The position numbers and the translations under genes were made by a program. From Cladosporium sp. IMV 00045 (taxonomy: Eukaryota > Ascomycota > Dothideomycetes > Cladosporiales > Cladosporiaceae): 64,000 nt of DNA. This document shows, piece after piece, positions 54,698 to 64,000 of the stretch. Location of the stretch: positions 1 to 64,000 of the forward strand of contig MSJI02000826.1 in the NCBI GenBank assembly GCA_001931905.2, given 5' to 3'. The notes beneath the pieces are model-generated. The model saw nothing but the letters and a program-made list of their open reading frames with translations. It did not search any database and had not been told where the DNA came from. Numbering within the stretch: the stretch's first letter is position 1; each line of letters opens with the position of its first letter.

Positions 54698-56613
54698 TCA
54701 ATTCCGCACCGCATACGAACTCGCGTGGAAGAAATCACACCTCCCCTTGACATCCCGATCCGGCACGACCCCCATCATGGTATAATTGACATCCATGACC
54801 GCAAACTCCGTCCCTCCACTCTCACTCTCAGCATCAGCCACCCCTAAGCGGGGATTATACAGCGGCCAGTGCGGCTTGCTGACGTTACTGTAGCTCTGCG
54901 CGTTGGGGTCCAGGTGGGCCGTGAAGGAGATGAAGTAGTCTTTCATGATGTGGGCGAGGGTGGCGTTGTTGACGTCTGTGGGGATGGGGAGGTCAGTGAG
55001 GGTTGGTTTTGAGGGGATGGAGGAAGGGGAGGGACGAACAGGCTTCGTCGCTGGGTAGGAAGAGGAAAGGCGCTGTGGCGCCGTGGAGCTGCGTGCCGGC
55101 GTTGAAGAGTAACTTGTAAGTTGGGAGGCCGGCGTCGCTGGTTGCGCTGGCCATGTAGTACTTGCGAGGAGGGGGTTGGGTTAGTTTGCTGGGTTTTGGT
55201 TGAGAGAATTGGGGGATTGGATTGAACGTACGGTGGGACAGGCGATGATGAAATCGCCGTAGATTTCGGCGCGTTGGAAGAGCGTGCTGTTGAACTGGTC
55301 TGCTGGGTAGAGCTGATATAAGCGGTCGAAGAAGGACTGTTTCGCGGAAGGCCAGAGGGTTTGGAGGCCTGTGGTTGCTTGCTCGATGGTGGTTTCGCTT
55401 TGGTTGGTGTAGAGGTAGCCTTCGTAGCCGTTGTGGTCTGTGAGTAGAGGCACTTTGGTGAAATGGCCTTGCTTGAACTCGTTGCTGGGGAGGTCGCGGA
55501 TGATGTCGCCGTCGACGGAGGGGCCGTAGTAGAAGTCTCCGTACGAGATGACTTTGTCTTCGTAGTATGCGTCGAAGTAGGTCTGCTGTGTGGCGTTTTG
55601 TAGGGTTTCTTCGTCGAGCTCGCGTAGGCAGCTTAGAGTGGTGCAGTTTGCTGCGGAGAGGAGGCCGTTGTATTGGTTCTGTAGGATGGTGTTGTTGTGA
55701 TAGCTGATGGACCATGATTAGCTAAAGGCCAGAACACAAACTGTATGGTGAGGACCATCAGACTTACGCCTGCCACCAAGGGTACTCTGCTATCACTGCT
55801 CTAAATGGCGGACTCGATACGCCACCGTACATTATCATCTGATCCATCACTACAACAATCGTTAGCATGCCGAAGCTGCCCTAGCGAAAATATCTGCTCA
55901 CCACTACCGCCTCCAGCACTGCCTCCAGAAATAGTGACTTTCGCCGGATCACCGCCAAAAGCCCGAATATGCCGTTGAACCCAGTTCATCGCCGCACGTT
56001 GATCCAGCAATCCAGCATTCGCTACGCCGTTTTCCTTGACCTGCGTGCTTGAGAGGAATCCATATGCCCCAAGCCGGTACTGAATCGCCACGTAAATCAC
56101 GCTGCCGCCAGATGCATCCACGAATGCTTGCCCTTGGTTTCCAGCACCGTTGGCACTTCCCTGCGTATAGCCGCCTCCATGCACTAGAAGGAAGACTGGC
56201 ATCGGGGTTGCCTTGGGATTTTCAGGGACGTAGACGTTCAGCAAGAGACAGTCTTCTTGACCAGTCACGGCGACTGGCGTTGGAATATCAGAAGCATATG
56301 CTCGCCACGCCGGCGTCCCTTGCACGCATGAAGGGCTTGGGGTTTGCGCATCCATTATTTCATTGGGATCATAGTCGTTGTGCGATTCAATCTCCATGGG
56401 TGCCCGCCAGCGGAGGTCGTTGATCGGTGCTTGAGCATATCTAATGCCGTAGTAGACGTCGGTGCTGTAATTCCCTCTATAGGTGGTGTTGCCTCTATAT
56501 TGAGCGTAGCCCAGGTTCACTATCGGGCCCGTGGAAGTAGAGTCATTTTGAGCCGCTGTAAAGGATGTCGAGTATGCCAGAAAGGCCAATGAAGAGATAA
56601 TAATGCCACGCAT
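54698..56613 (-). CDS. Secreted type-B carboxylesterase/lipase
   Basis: Exons 56613-55902, 55849-55768, 55703-55232, 55160-55040 and 54975-54698 give 554 residues. Signal peptide MRGIIISSLAFLAYSTSFTA. Family marks: YYGIRYAQAP, EDCLLLNVYVP, the oxyanion-hole HGGGYTQGS, and the nucleophile elbow TISGGSAGG with the catalytic serine, after which the first intron lies. The His of the triad is in TQLHGATAPFLF. The Glu is probably in the region spliced from exon 3, not pinned. Many NxS/T sites support secretion. It would hydrolyse extracellular esters; substrate unknown. The fourth intron uses a GTTCGT donor, the least canonical join. It diverges from the Scn1-like gene. Confidence 0.86.
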
Positions 56614-57197
56614 TTCTGCGAAAGATGCCTAATCGAACGACTTCCGACCAAGACCTTTCCGTGGATAAATAGAGCTTTATAACTTGCACATTACAAACCA
56701 CGACCCCGCCTGGAAAAGGCAATTTAAGGATTCCATGAGCCGGACGACGGGTCAATTGGATGCGATCTTTTGTGGGACAGTATTTGCGATGTATGCCGAG
56801 GTATTCCATCGGAGAAATATTTGCGGTTGCCCCGCGCTGGCGTCTTTCGACATCGACGGCGATCGTGATGGTTGATGTTGGGGATTCCCGAAGTTGCTCG
56901 CCTCGACAGAATCTTCAATGATGGAGCTGTTGATACTTTGTCAACCAACGAGTGCATGACCACGTGGCTCGTTGCCCACATAGGAGAATCGTCAAATCTC
57001 TCGAATGTTTTTCAAAACCGCTTTTGCATGTTGAACGCGGAGGAATGGATGTCCAGGGAATGAAGGTTTTCTCATGACTTCTGTCTGCGAACATGAAGTC
57101 TCGCTCGGCGATGACGCAATTTTGCAGTGAACCAGACACGAAACTCCATAGTCTCTCAAGAAACGGTCCTGCAAACAACTGTACAAACACATTGAAC
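56614..57197. promoter_or_regulatory. Divergent promoter between carboxylesterase and Scn1-like genes
   Basis: 584 bp, no gene supported. No recognised factor site. Confidence 0.4.
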
Positions 57198-58455
57198 ATG
57201 ACAGACTCAAGCGGTAATGATGTCTTTCCATGGCAGCTGGGCGTCTTTGACGCCCACTGTCATCCCACGGACACGATGGACAATCTATCAAAAATTCCCG
57301 GCATGCGGGCTAGAGTCTTGACAGTGATGGCCACTCGAGCTCAAGATCAAGAGCTCGTGGCAAATGCTGCAAGAGAGTATGGTGTAACACGAGCTGAGAT
57401 TGAGAGTGAAAGTACAGATTGGAGGTAGGTTGGTAACAAAGGTACACCCTCGTGAAATGGACTGAAAGAGAACACTGCTAATTGTCTCCAGAAGCGAGCA
57501 TAAGATCGTGCCTGCTTTCGGCTGGCATCCGTGGTTCTCGCATCAGATGTTCAATGAGGACGAATATGAAGGCGCGACTACCTTGACCCCCGAACAGAAA
57601 ATACGCCACTACCAGGACGTCTTGACACCCAAATCCGATGACAAGGACTTCCTGCTTTCGCTCCCAGACCCAAGGCCGTTCGGCGAGTTCATCGCACAGA
57701 TGAAAGGCTACCTGCAGAAATTCCCTCTTGCGCTTGTTGGTGAAGTCGGTCTCGACAAGTCTTTCAGGATCCCGGAGGACTGGCTGCCTCAGCACCTGGA
57801 GGAGAGGAATCAAGGCTTGACCCCAGGTGGTCGCGAGGGAAGGCGCTTGAGTCCCTATAGAGTCAGCATGGAGCATCAGCGCAAGGTTCTGATTGCTCAA
57901 CTTCGACTCGCAGGTGAAATGCAGCGCGCAACATCGGTTCATGGAGTACAAGCGCACGGTGTGGTCCACAATACTCTCGCCGAGACTTGGAAAGGGCATG
58001 AGCGAAAACCCATGTCGAAAAAGGAAAAGAAGAAAGCAGACGCTATCAAGAAAGCCAACGCGGAGCCCGAGGATGCTGAACCCGAAATAGAGCAGGCTCC
58101 TGGGCCTACACCGTATGCTCCTCGTGTATGTCTGCATTCCTATTCTGGACCAGCGGACACGGTCAAGCTGTACACAGCATCTACCGTGCCTTGCGAGGTA
58201 TACTTCAGTTTCAGCACAACGATAAATACATGGGTCGAAGATGGCAAAGAGGGCAAAGTGGAAGCTGCCGTAAAGGCTGTGCCCGACAATCGGGTGCTGG
58301 TGGAAAGTGACTTGCACACCGCCGGCGACAGGATGGATCAGTATCTTCAAGAAATCGTGAGGAAGATCTGTACTGTCAAGGGCTGGGATCTGGAAGCTGG
58401 AACTAGGCAACTGGCTGCTAACTGCCGACACTTCATCTCTGGTCCAGGCGAGTAA
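57198..58455 (+). CDS. TatD-family metal-dependent hydrolase, Scn1/Cut9-interacting type
   Basis: Exons 57198-57424 and 57492-58455 (67-bp intron) give 396 residues. The TatD fold is recognisable: [13 protein letters not shown] with the metal-binding Hx[25 protein letters not shown] with the Glu ligand, and [11 protein letters not shown] with the last Asp. A lysine-rich, low-complexity insert ([14 protein letters not shown] and a Glu/Pro stretch) sits near residues 275-310, which is a trait of the fungal Scn1 branch rather than of bacterial TatD. Fission yeast Scn1 was found as an interactor of the anaphase-promoting complex subunit Cut9; its enzymatic role is unknown. A long antisense frame covers most of this gene and is treated as a shadow. 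Confidence 0.87.
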
Positions 58456-58855
58456 CAGTCCTAGTACCTGTCAGTTTGCTCCTGGGTGGCTTGGGTATCA
58501 GGCTGCTACCTTCACACCCTAAGACATGGTTTTCAATTCACAAAGGCCTTGTGTTGTTAACGCAATGTTCAAGACATGGTGAAGCAAGACAACCTCACAC
58601 TGCGTGTCGCTTCTAGACGCAGCACTCACGCCGCTTTCTATGTCTGGAACAATGGCCTTATACATGGAAGTGACTTACATGCAGTGGCGTCGCCAGATTA
58701 GTGAAGAGATGATATCTTCATGGCCTTTGCAACTCTCGCGCTGTGTTATTGTTCACCAATTGCTTTTCTGCCCTCACTCGCTTTTCTTGTCAGGAACAAG
58801 AGCAGCACTCAACAACATATCGGTCGAAGATAGCCAGCCAGCAAAGATCGTCAAC
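58456..58855. other. Intergenic, upstream of hypothetical gene
   Basis: 400 bp between two genes on the same strand. The next gene's frame is open from 58604, but this part reads as unstructured sequence, so I treat it as leader. No other feature seen. Confidence 0.4.
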
Positions 58856-59983
58856 ATGGCTACTCCCCTGACGCTACAAACCATCTTCGGCCTCTATGGC
58901 CCCAACTCTCCTTCTGTCCCAACCCTCGGCGACAAAACGACACTCAACATCCTCGCTCGGGATGTCGCAAAAGGCTTGCATATCGTCTTCACGCCATCTG
59001 CAAACGGTCTCTCCGAATCCTCCCACGCCATCGAAATGGCCATCAACCATCTAAAACTAGCTGGCAGAGTACCCGTGGAGCTTGACACTTTCCGGGGCTT
59101 TTCAAGACAGCAGTGCGAAGCCCTTGGTTTGGAACCACTGACTCTACACCCATCGACGAGCACGCAAAACCTTGGCGCGCCACCGTTCAAAGAATTAGAT
59201 ATCGGATTCTTTCTCGCAATTCTTCGCTTCGCCGCCCGATGCCAGCAGCTCAAGACGAATTTGAAACCAGTCTTCCAGGTCGGTGTTGTGACCATGACCG
59301 TGCAAGGAAGCGAGCAGAGTTTCTTCGCGCAGACTATACCGGCTGAGAACGGCAATGTCACCGATACCGTCTGGCTGTTCCGATGGATTATCGTCGATTT
59401 CAAAGGTGAGTATCAAGAGCACTGGAGTCCTTTCGACGTGGCCGGTGACGCCTCGCTTGCACAGCAGCAGCAGCAACAATATCACCAACCTCCTCAGCAA
59501 GCCGCCCAATACCCTCCCATCGCCCAAGCAGCCGATCCATCCACCCCACCCTCTCAACAACAAACCCCACCAGCCGTATCAACATACACATCACCACCCA
59601 AAAGAAAGAGAAAACGAAACCCCCAACATCAAACCCCACCCACCAAACGCCCCCGCCGCCCGCAACCTTACGAACTCTTCGACCACCGCCCTCTCTCCGA
59701 CGACGAACTCTTCGCCAAACCCTCCTCTTTCATCCAAGGCGACGCCATCCTGCGCTTGGCAGAGAAGTACAGCAACGGGCAGATTTTCGCGCGCATCCAA
59801 GCCGAGCACCCGGGCCAGGTCAGTGCTGTCAACATCATCACGAAGCGCTTGACCAACGCCATCGATGCGCAGGCGAAGAAGGAGGGGGTTGAGCCGGACG
59901 TGGTGAGGGCAAGGATTTACGATGCCAAGGAGGCGAATGGCGTGGCGCATAAGGCGAAATTGGACGTGACGCCTTATGGGTAG
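58856..59983 (+). CDS. Hypothetical protein with Pro/Gln-rich linker
   Basis: I do not recognise the family. From ATG 58856 (context CAACATGG) one exon encodes 375 residues in three parts. The first 180 residues look like a folded alpha/beta domain (LHIVFTPSANGLSESSHAIE, DIGFFLAILRFAARCQQL, VWLFRWIIVDFK). Residues about 200-270 form a Gln/Pro-rich linker ending in a basic patch (KRKRKRNPQ and KRPRRPQ) that could be a nuclear signal. The last 100 residues are helical again (DDELFAKPSSFIQGDAILRL, IITKRLTNAIDAQAKKEGVE) and resemble a small DNA- or protein-binding helical fold. The upstream frame to 58604 is open but less protein-like. Nuclear function is a guess from the basic patch. Confidence 0.6.
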   Translation: MATPLTLQTIFGLYGPNSPSVPTLGDKTTLNILARDVAKGLHIVFTPSANGLSESSHAIEMAINHLKLAGRVPVELDTFRGFSRQQCEALGLEPLTLHPSTSTQNLGAPPFKELDIGFFLAILRFAARCQQLKTNLKPVFQVGVVTMTVQGSEQSFFAQTIPAENGNVTDTVWLFRWIIVDFKGEYQEHWSPFDVAGDASLAQQQQQQYHQPPQQAAQYPPIAQAADPSTPPSQQQTPPAVSTYTSPPKRKRKRNPQHQTPPTKRPRRPQPYELFDHRPLSDDELFAKPSSFIQGDAILRLAEKYSNGQIFARIQAEHPGQVSAVNIITKRLTNAIDAQAKKEGVEPDVVRARIYDAKEANGVAHKAKLDVTPYG

Positions 59984-61536
59984 ATGGGGTGTTGTAAGGT
60001 TATTGTGTGTGTGTGTGTGGTCTTTAAGATTTTGAGAGTTTGCATTGTCGCTTTTCCGGTTTATGGTGCGAGAAAAGTTCAAAGGCTACCTTAATTCGAT
60101 TCAAAGTCGATTGCTTGTCGATGCCACATCATCCAACAAAGGCGCGGCCTCCCTGGGGCCATCTACGTGTATCTAGAAGGAGTTTGTTATGTCATCCAGT
60201 ACCCAAGTATCGATATCTTCCCGCAATTCTCTCCCCTCAACCCCACTCTCCATCAAACACCACACCTCCTCACCTGCATCTTAAAGACCGCGATCATCGT
60301 GGACAGGTTGCCGTTGTCGTCGTCACCGCTATCTAGGATCAATGGCTACTTCTCTCCACCCCCCGAATTCTCTCCTACCTCAAGGTTGAGGTAGGCATTG
60401 ACCATGTTAACGTCCTTCAGAACACGGCGCTAGAACGTATAGCCATTGTAATCGTCCGGTTGGAGATCTGCCTTTGAGACGTGGTCGAAAACTCTCACCT
60501 CCCCTGCCACTTCCCCCTCTCCTCCTCCCCTCCACTCCCCAACCTATTCCACACCACTCGACTCCCCGTCAAACACCACAACCCCTCGCCGGCCCTATCA
60601 TCAAACCGCCTCAAAGGAGAAGAGGAAAAAGAAGAAGAGCCCGCCCTCCCTCCCTCCTCACTACACTTCAGATACCGAAAGCGATCCCTCGACTTCCAAG
60701 CAAGTGCTTCGTCGATGAAAGGAGGTCTAGTGCGTTCGGTTGTCGGCTGCTGGGTTTGCACACATGTGTTCCGAGGTGAAAGTGGATTCACAACCGAAGA
60801 AGGTGGACTCGACGCAACAACGCAGGCTGGCGATACAGCACCAGCACCAGCAGCAGGAGGAATGCAATCCACCCCCACGGCGCTGGGGGCGTGGCGGATG
60901 AGCGAGTTGATGCCCCACCAGAACGCCATTGGGCGGGATCCGATCGTTTCTGTCGCTTCTGGGTAGGTTTCAAAAGAGTGGGTTGGTAAGGTAGGTAGGT
61001 TCGATTACTCGGTTGCTTCGATTATGCGATTCCACTCTTGTTGGGTCGTGGTAGATTCGATACTGAGCATATTGCTTGTATTGGACCGAAGAACAATGAA
61101 TTGAACGGGCAGTCTTCTTTGTTATTCCACAAACCGTGGTGAACGACGTCTGTCCCTGTCAGTCCGTTCTCGGTTCCAAGGAACGGGCAAACAAAGGAGC
61201 CTTCGATCATTTTCCACATACCCAGGCCTGCATCGTCGTCGACGCCATATCACATTGCACATGAGGGCCCGACATCGCGCTCGTCGTCAATACCGTGCCG
61301 TGCTCTCACGATCGCGCGTCGAGAGGGATGATTCGGCATGTTTGATGTCCTAACGACGAAATCTGGAAAATGAACTGGTAAGAATGGATTAAGTGATACC
61401 TTGGGTCGTCTCGATTCGTTTGCACAGGCCAACAAAATTGTCTCCTCGAAACGCCAACAAAATCAAAGTCTATATAGCCCAACAAACAGCTCAACACCTC
61501 GAATTGCTCCAGATGACCAACCAAAAAGAAGAAAAA
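59984..61536. other. Gene-free low-complexity stretch before the second gap
   Basis: About 1.5 kb. It holds a (GT)n microsatellite at about 60005-60019, CT-rich low-complexity sequence at 60220-60560 and Gln/Ala-like CAG repeats near 60835. Open frames are short or compositionally biased and I support no gene. Confidence 0.5.
60005..60019 (+). repeat. GT microsatellite
   Basis: About seven GT units, just 3' of the hypothetical gene. Confidence 0.8.
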
Positions 61537-61556
61537 NNNNNNNNNNNNNNNNNNNN
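61537..61556. other. Assembly gap (20 N)
   Basis: Exact run of 20 N. The sequence directly to its right begins inside a copy of the CLASP upstream region, so the join may be a scaffolding link between non-adjacent contigs. Confidence 0.98.
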
Positions 61557-62215
61557 TTGCAGTCGCAAAGAGTGGTGAGTGGACGGGCAGCGAGAGTGTT
61601 TAGCCTGACTCGCAGCGGTAGTTGTATTATGTGAGACGAGCGTGAAGCGTCCAAGCGTTGCCCGTTTGTTTCTGGTGGAGTCGGGTTGTTGTTTTGGTCG
61701 CGACGCAGCTGCACGGAGCAACGTCGAACCATGGACCGAGCCGCTCACGGCAGAATCACATGGAAGAAGATATGGGGTGCATATATGTCTAGTTCGTGAT
61801 ATTCAATATATTTGCCATTTCCTGTTGATACAACCTTGAATAAATGCCGGTCTCTTAATCGGAAGCCACAACCAGCACCAACGTGGATGCTTAGACTTGA
61901 AGAAACGTGGTTGATTGGGAAACTCTCCTTGGCCGCGACAAGAACACGCTTCCCTGTCATTTACGGAACTTTGCTTCGATTCTTTTCGACTTGAAAAGGA
62001 TGAATGAATGATCAATCAAAGCACAGCACAGCACTTGGCTCTCTACAACCTCCATGATTGCAGCCCGACTTCAACATGGCTGGACAACAATCATGGCGCT
62101 CAATGCCCGATCAATTTAGCAAATGACAACACATGATTCCCGCACTCAGAAGGAAGACGCGTAACTGAAGGGCAATTCGGCATAGCAGCTCGTGAGGAAG
62201 ATCTCGCTCAGCTGT
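61557..62215 (+). repeat. Copy of the CLASP upstream segment
   Basis: Aligns in direct orientation to 47480-48150. Identity is nearly perfect to about 61770, then drops. In 61770-61825 almost all differences are C in the 47.7-kb copy and T here (ccaatacatctgccac versus tcaatatatttgccat), a one-way pattern. No CLASP coding sequence follows. Confidence 0.85.
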
Positions 62216-62504
62216 ATCTATCGCGTGCACCCAGAACACGTGAATTGGTCTACTATCTATCGCATTTCCTGCGGACAATGGAACGCGGACCGCGGCAACT
62301 GATGAGGCTTCAAGCCAACACCTCCCAGGTAATAAGCCCGGAGTGTATTTTGCCCGATATAGCCTCATTGTCTACAATAAACGGTTTCCAAGGCGCATAC
62401 CGACAATTGAACAAGGACACATACATCACAGATTCTCTGCTTGAGAGGGCAACAAAACATGATCAGAATTTCCTGTTTATTACAGATGGATGTTACCTTA
62501 CACC

Positions 62505-64000
62505 GAGGTATCACAAAACAGTTGCATTTCGACTCGTACGGGTATGCTCGATGCCTGTCTTATTGACCTGTATGCATGTGTAAAGGCTCCACCACCGCAT
62601 TTGTGGCAAGCTGAGGTGTTATCTATGCCAAACCCACCATGGACCCTACCATTCATGTTATTATTGTTCCCCGGAAAATTTACGATATCGAGCTTCTATA
62701 GGAGAAGATCTACATTATTAACCTTGTTCTCGATGCAACCTGCTATCTCAAGCGGTGTCAATCACACAGGTGTAACGTCACATCAACCCCACAGTAGCAA
62801 CAGTGCACTATTATCATTGAACCACTGCAGTACAAAAGGAACGACAGACGTCGATTTTCGCAATGTGGTACCTCCAAGGAAAGACTGTCCAGCACGATGG
62901 CGACTCATCTCCTTGCTTTGCTCGTTCTGAGCTCCTATTTATCTGCTGCAGACCTTGTCGGAATTCCAACAGTGCCATTTCAAAAAATCGATGGCTATTT
63001 CGACCTCTCATCTTTGAGCGATATCGTGGTCGATACATCCCATTGCGAAGCTACTGACACTGACGGACACACGCTCATTCCCCCAACGCTGCTAGAATTC
63101 GCCACTACTTTCGCCTCGGATCTGGAGCATACAGGATGTGATGCTAAGGCATCCACCGGAGACAAAGCCAGTGAAGGTGGTATCTACATGACGATAGGCA
63201 ATAGCAGCGAGTTTGTTGATGCTGCGGGAAGATGGACCTCAGAAGCTTACAGTCTGAACGTCAGTACTTCAGGCATTACAATTGTCGGGGCGAGTCCACT
63301 AGGAGCTTGGTGGGCTACTCGATCAATCTTACAGCAAGCTGCTTTGAACAATGGGTCTGTGCCCAATGGATACGGCATCGACGCTCCGGGTTGGGGCACA
63401 AGAGGCATAATGGTAGGTATCCTCTCCGTGCGACATGTGCAGTGGATCAAAACTGATACTGAGGGCTATCTCTAGCTCGACTGCGCTCGCCATTATTATC
63501 CACCTGAATTCATAATCGAGCTATGCACCTGGCAGTCTTACTGGAAAAACAACATCTTCCAATTCCATCTTTCTGACAACTTGTACAACAACCCTAACTA
63601 TACCCGCGAGCAAGAAATGGATCTCTACGCGCGCTTCAGACTTCTATCCGATGACCCTCGTGTTGCAGGCCTGAACAAACATGCAAACGAATCTTATACC
63701 CGCGAGGATTTCGATCGCATCCAATCTGCTTGCGCAGCTCGTGGCGTTACCGTTATCCCCGAAATCGAATCGCCTGGCCATGCTCTGGTCATCTCGCAGT
63801 GGAAGCCAGAGCTTGGATTGGAGGGTACGCTCGATTTGCTGAACATCACTTATCCAGACACAATTCCCACTATCAAGTCGATTTGGGACGTTTTTGCACC
63901 GTGGTTCAAGAGCAAAGTGTTCCACATTGGTGCCGACGAGTATTCCGACGACTCCCTATCTGAATAGTAAGCTGTCATGCGGTCGTATAATATTTCAGAT
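62505..64000 (+). repeat. Inverted copy of the GH20 gene and its promoter
   Basis: Aligns to about 38560 down to 37060 on the opposite strand, covering roughly 390 bp of promoter and the first two exons with identical exon and intron lengths (516, 63 and 491 bp). Coding identity is about 90% by eye; promoter identity is lower. It continues past the window edge. Confidence 0.85.
62897..63966 (+). CDS. Second GH20 beta-hexosaminidase-like gene, 3' end outside window
   Basis: Paralogue of the gene at 35870-38160. Exons visible: 62897-63412 and 63476-63966, with a third intron starting GTAAGC at 63967. The 335 residues seen include the signal peptide MATHLLALLVLSSYLSAADL, the GH20b-type domain, CTWQSYWKNNIFQFHLSDNL, TVIPEIESPGHALV and the catalytic HIGADEYSDD, so the active site is intact in the part visible. 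Differences from the first copy are mostly silent or conservative, with no stop or frameshift, which suggests both copies are functional. Whether the LamG-like C-terminal module is kept cannot be told. Confidence 0.83.

Noticed and set aside
54993..55715. 240-codon Arg/Pro/His-rich frame on the minus strand
   Set aside because: Overlaps exons 3-4 of the carboxylesterase in another frame and runs through its intron; low-complexity shadow.
57478..58431. 317-codon open frame on the minus strand
   Set aside because: Fully antisense to the Scn1-like TatD gene, whose motifs and splice sites are clear; composition is what an antisense shadow of codon-biased DNA gives.
60481..60966. 161-residue Pro/Ser-rich frame
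   Set aside because: Composition follows CT-rich low-complexity DNA; no start context, motif or homologue recalled.
61537..61556. Continuous frames running across the N gap
   Set aside because: They are only open because N codons read as unknown residues.

Overview
The window looks like nuclear DNA of a filamentous ascomycete. Genes are compact, most carry one to seven introns of about 48-94 bp with GTRNGT donors and YAG acceptors, and the families are typical of moulds (NADPH nitrate reductase, Git1-like and Dal5-like permeases, C2H2 plus fungal-specific transcription factor, TRK channel, Scn1-like TatD protein). A Dothideomycete is my guess, but nothing in the sequence proves it. About 25 protein genes, one intron-containing tRNA-His gene, one truncated transporter relic, two assembly gaps and several repeats can be supported. 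Most gene models are my own exon joins, checked by reading frame and by continuity of family motifs.

Left part (1-25.9 kb): nitrate reductase, an unknown protein, a thiamine-diphosphate enzyme, a divergent TRK potassium transporter and CPA-type antiporter pair, then a gene-poor stretch (11.5-15.1 kb) with degenerate sequence, a small secreted cysteine-rich protein, an interstitial telomere-like motif and an N gap. Next come a secreted M14 carboxypeptidase, a Git1-like permease divergent from a membrane-anchored M24 peptidase, a truncated PiT phosphate permease beside a minisatellite, and a seven-helix rhodopsin-like fungal membrane protein.

Middle part (26-43.3 kb): tRNA-His, a two-finger C2H2 regulator, then two divergent gene pairs: 2OG-Fe(II) dioxygenase with RidA deaminase, and Dal5-type permease with HpcH/HpaI aldolase. 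Both divergent promoters are densely loaded with one 8-mer, GCTCCTCC/GGAGGAGC. I read these four genes plus the regulator as a candidate uncharacterised catabolic regulon: uptake, hydroxylation, imine hydrolysis, aldol cleavage. A GH20 hexosaminidase, a DHA2 drug exporter and a PLP-rhodanese fusion enzyme follow.

Right part (43.8-64 kb): mainly housekeeping genes (CLASP/Stu1, eIF2-alpha, Eaf7, the vacuolar TRP channel Yvc1, a secreted carboxylesterase, Scn1-like TatD protein, an unknown protein). After a second N gap at 61.5 kb the window ends in a mosaic of copied DNA: a direct copy of the CLASP upstream region, then an inverted copy of the GH20 gene with its promoter, cut by the window edge.

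A dispersed tandem repeat with a period of 87-89 bp occurs at about 12.1, 21.6 and 32.0 kb and appears to be one family.
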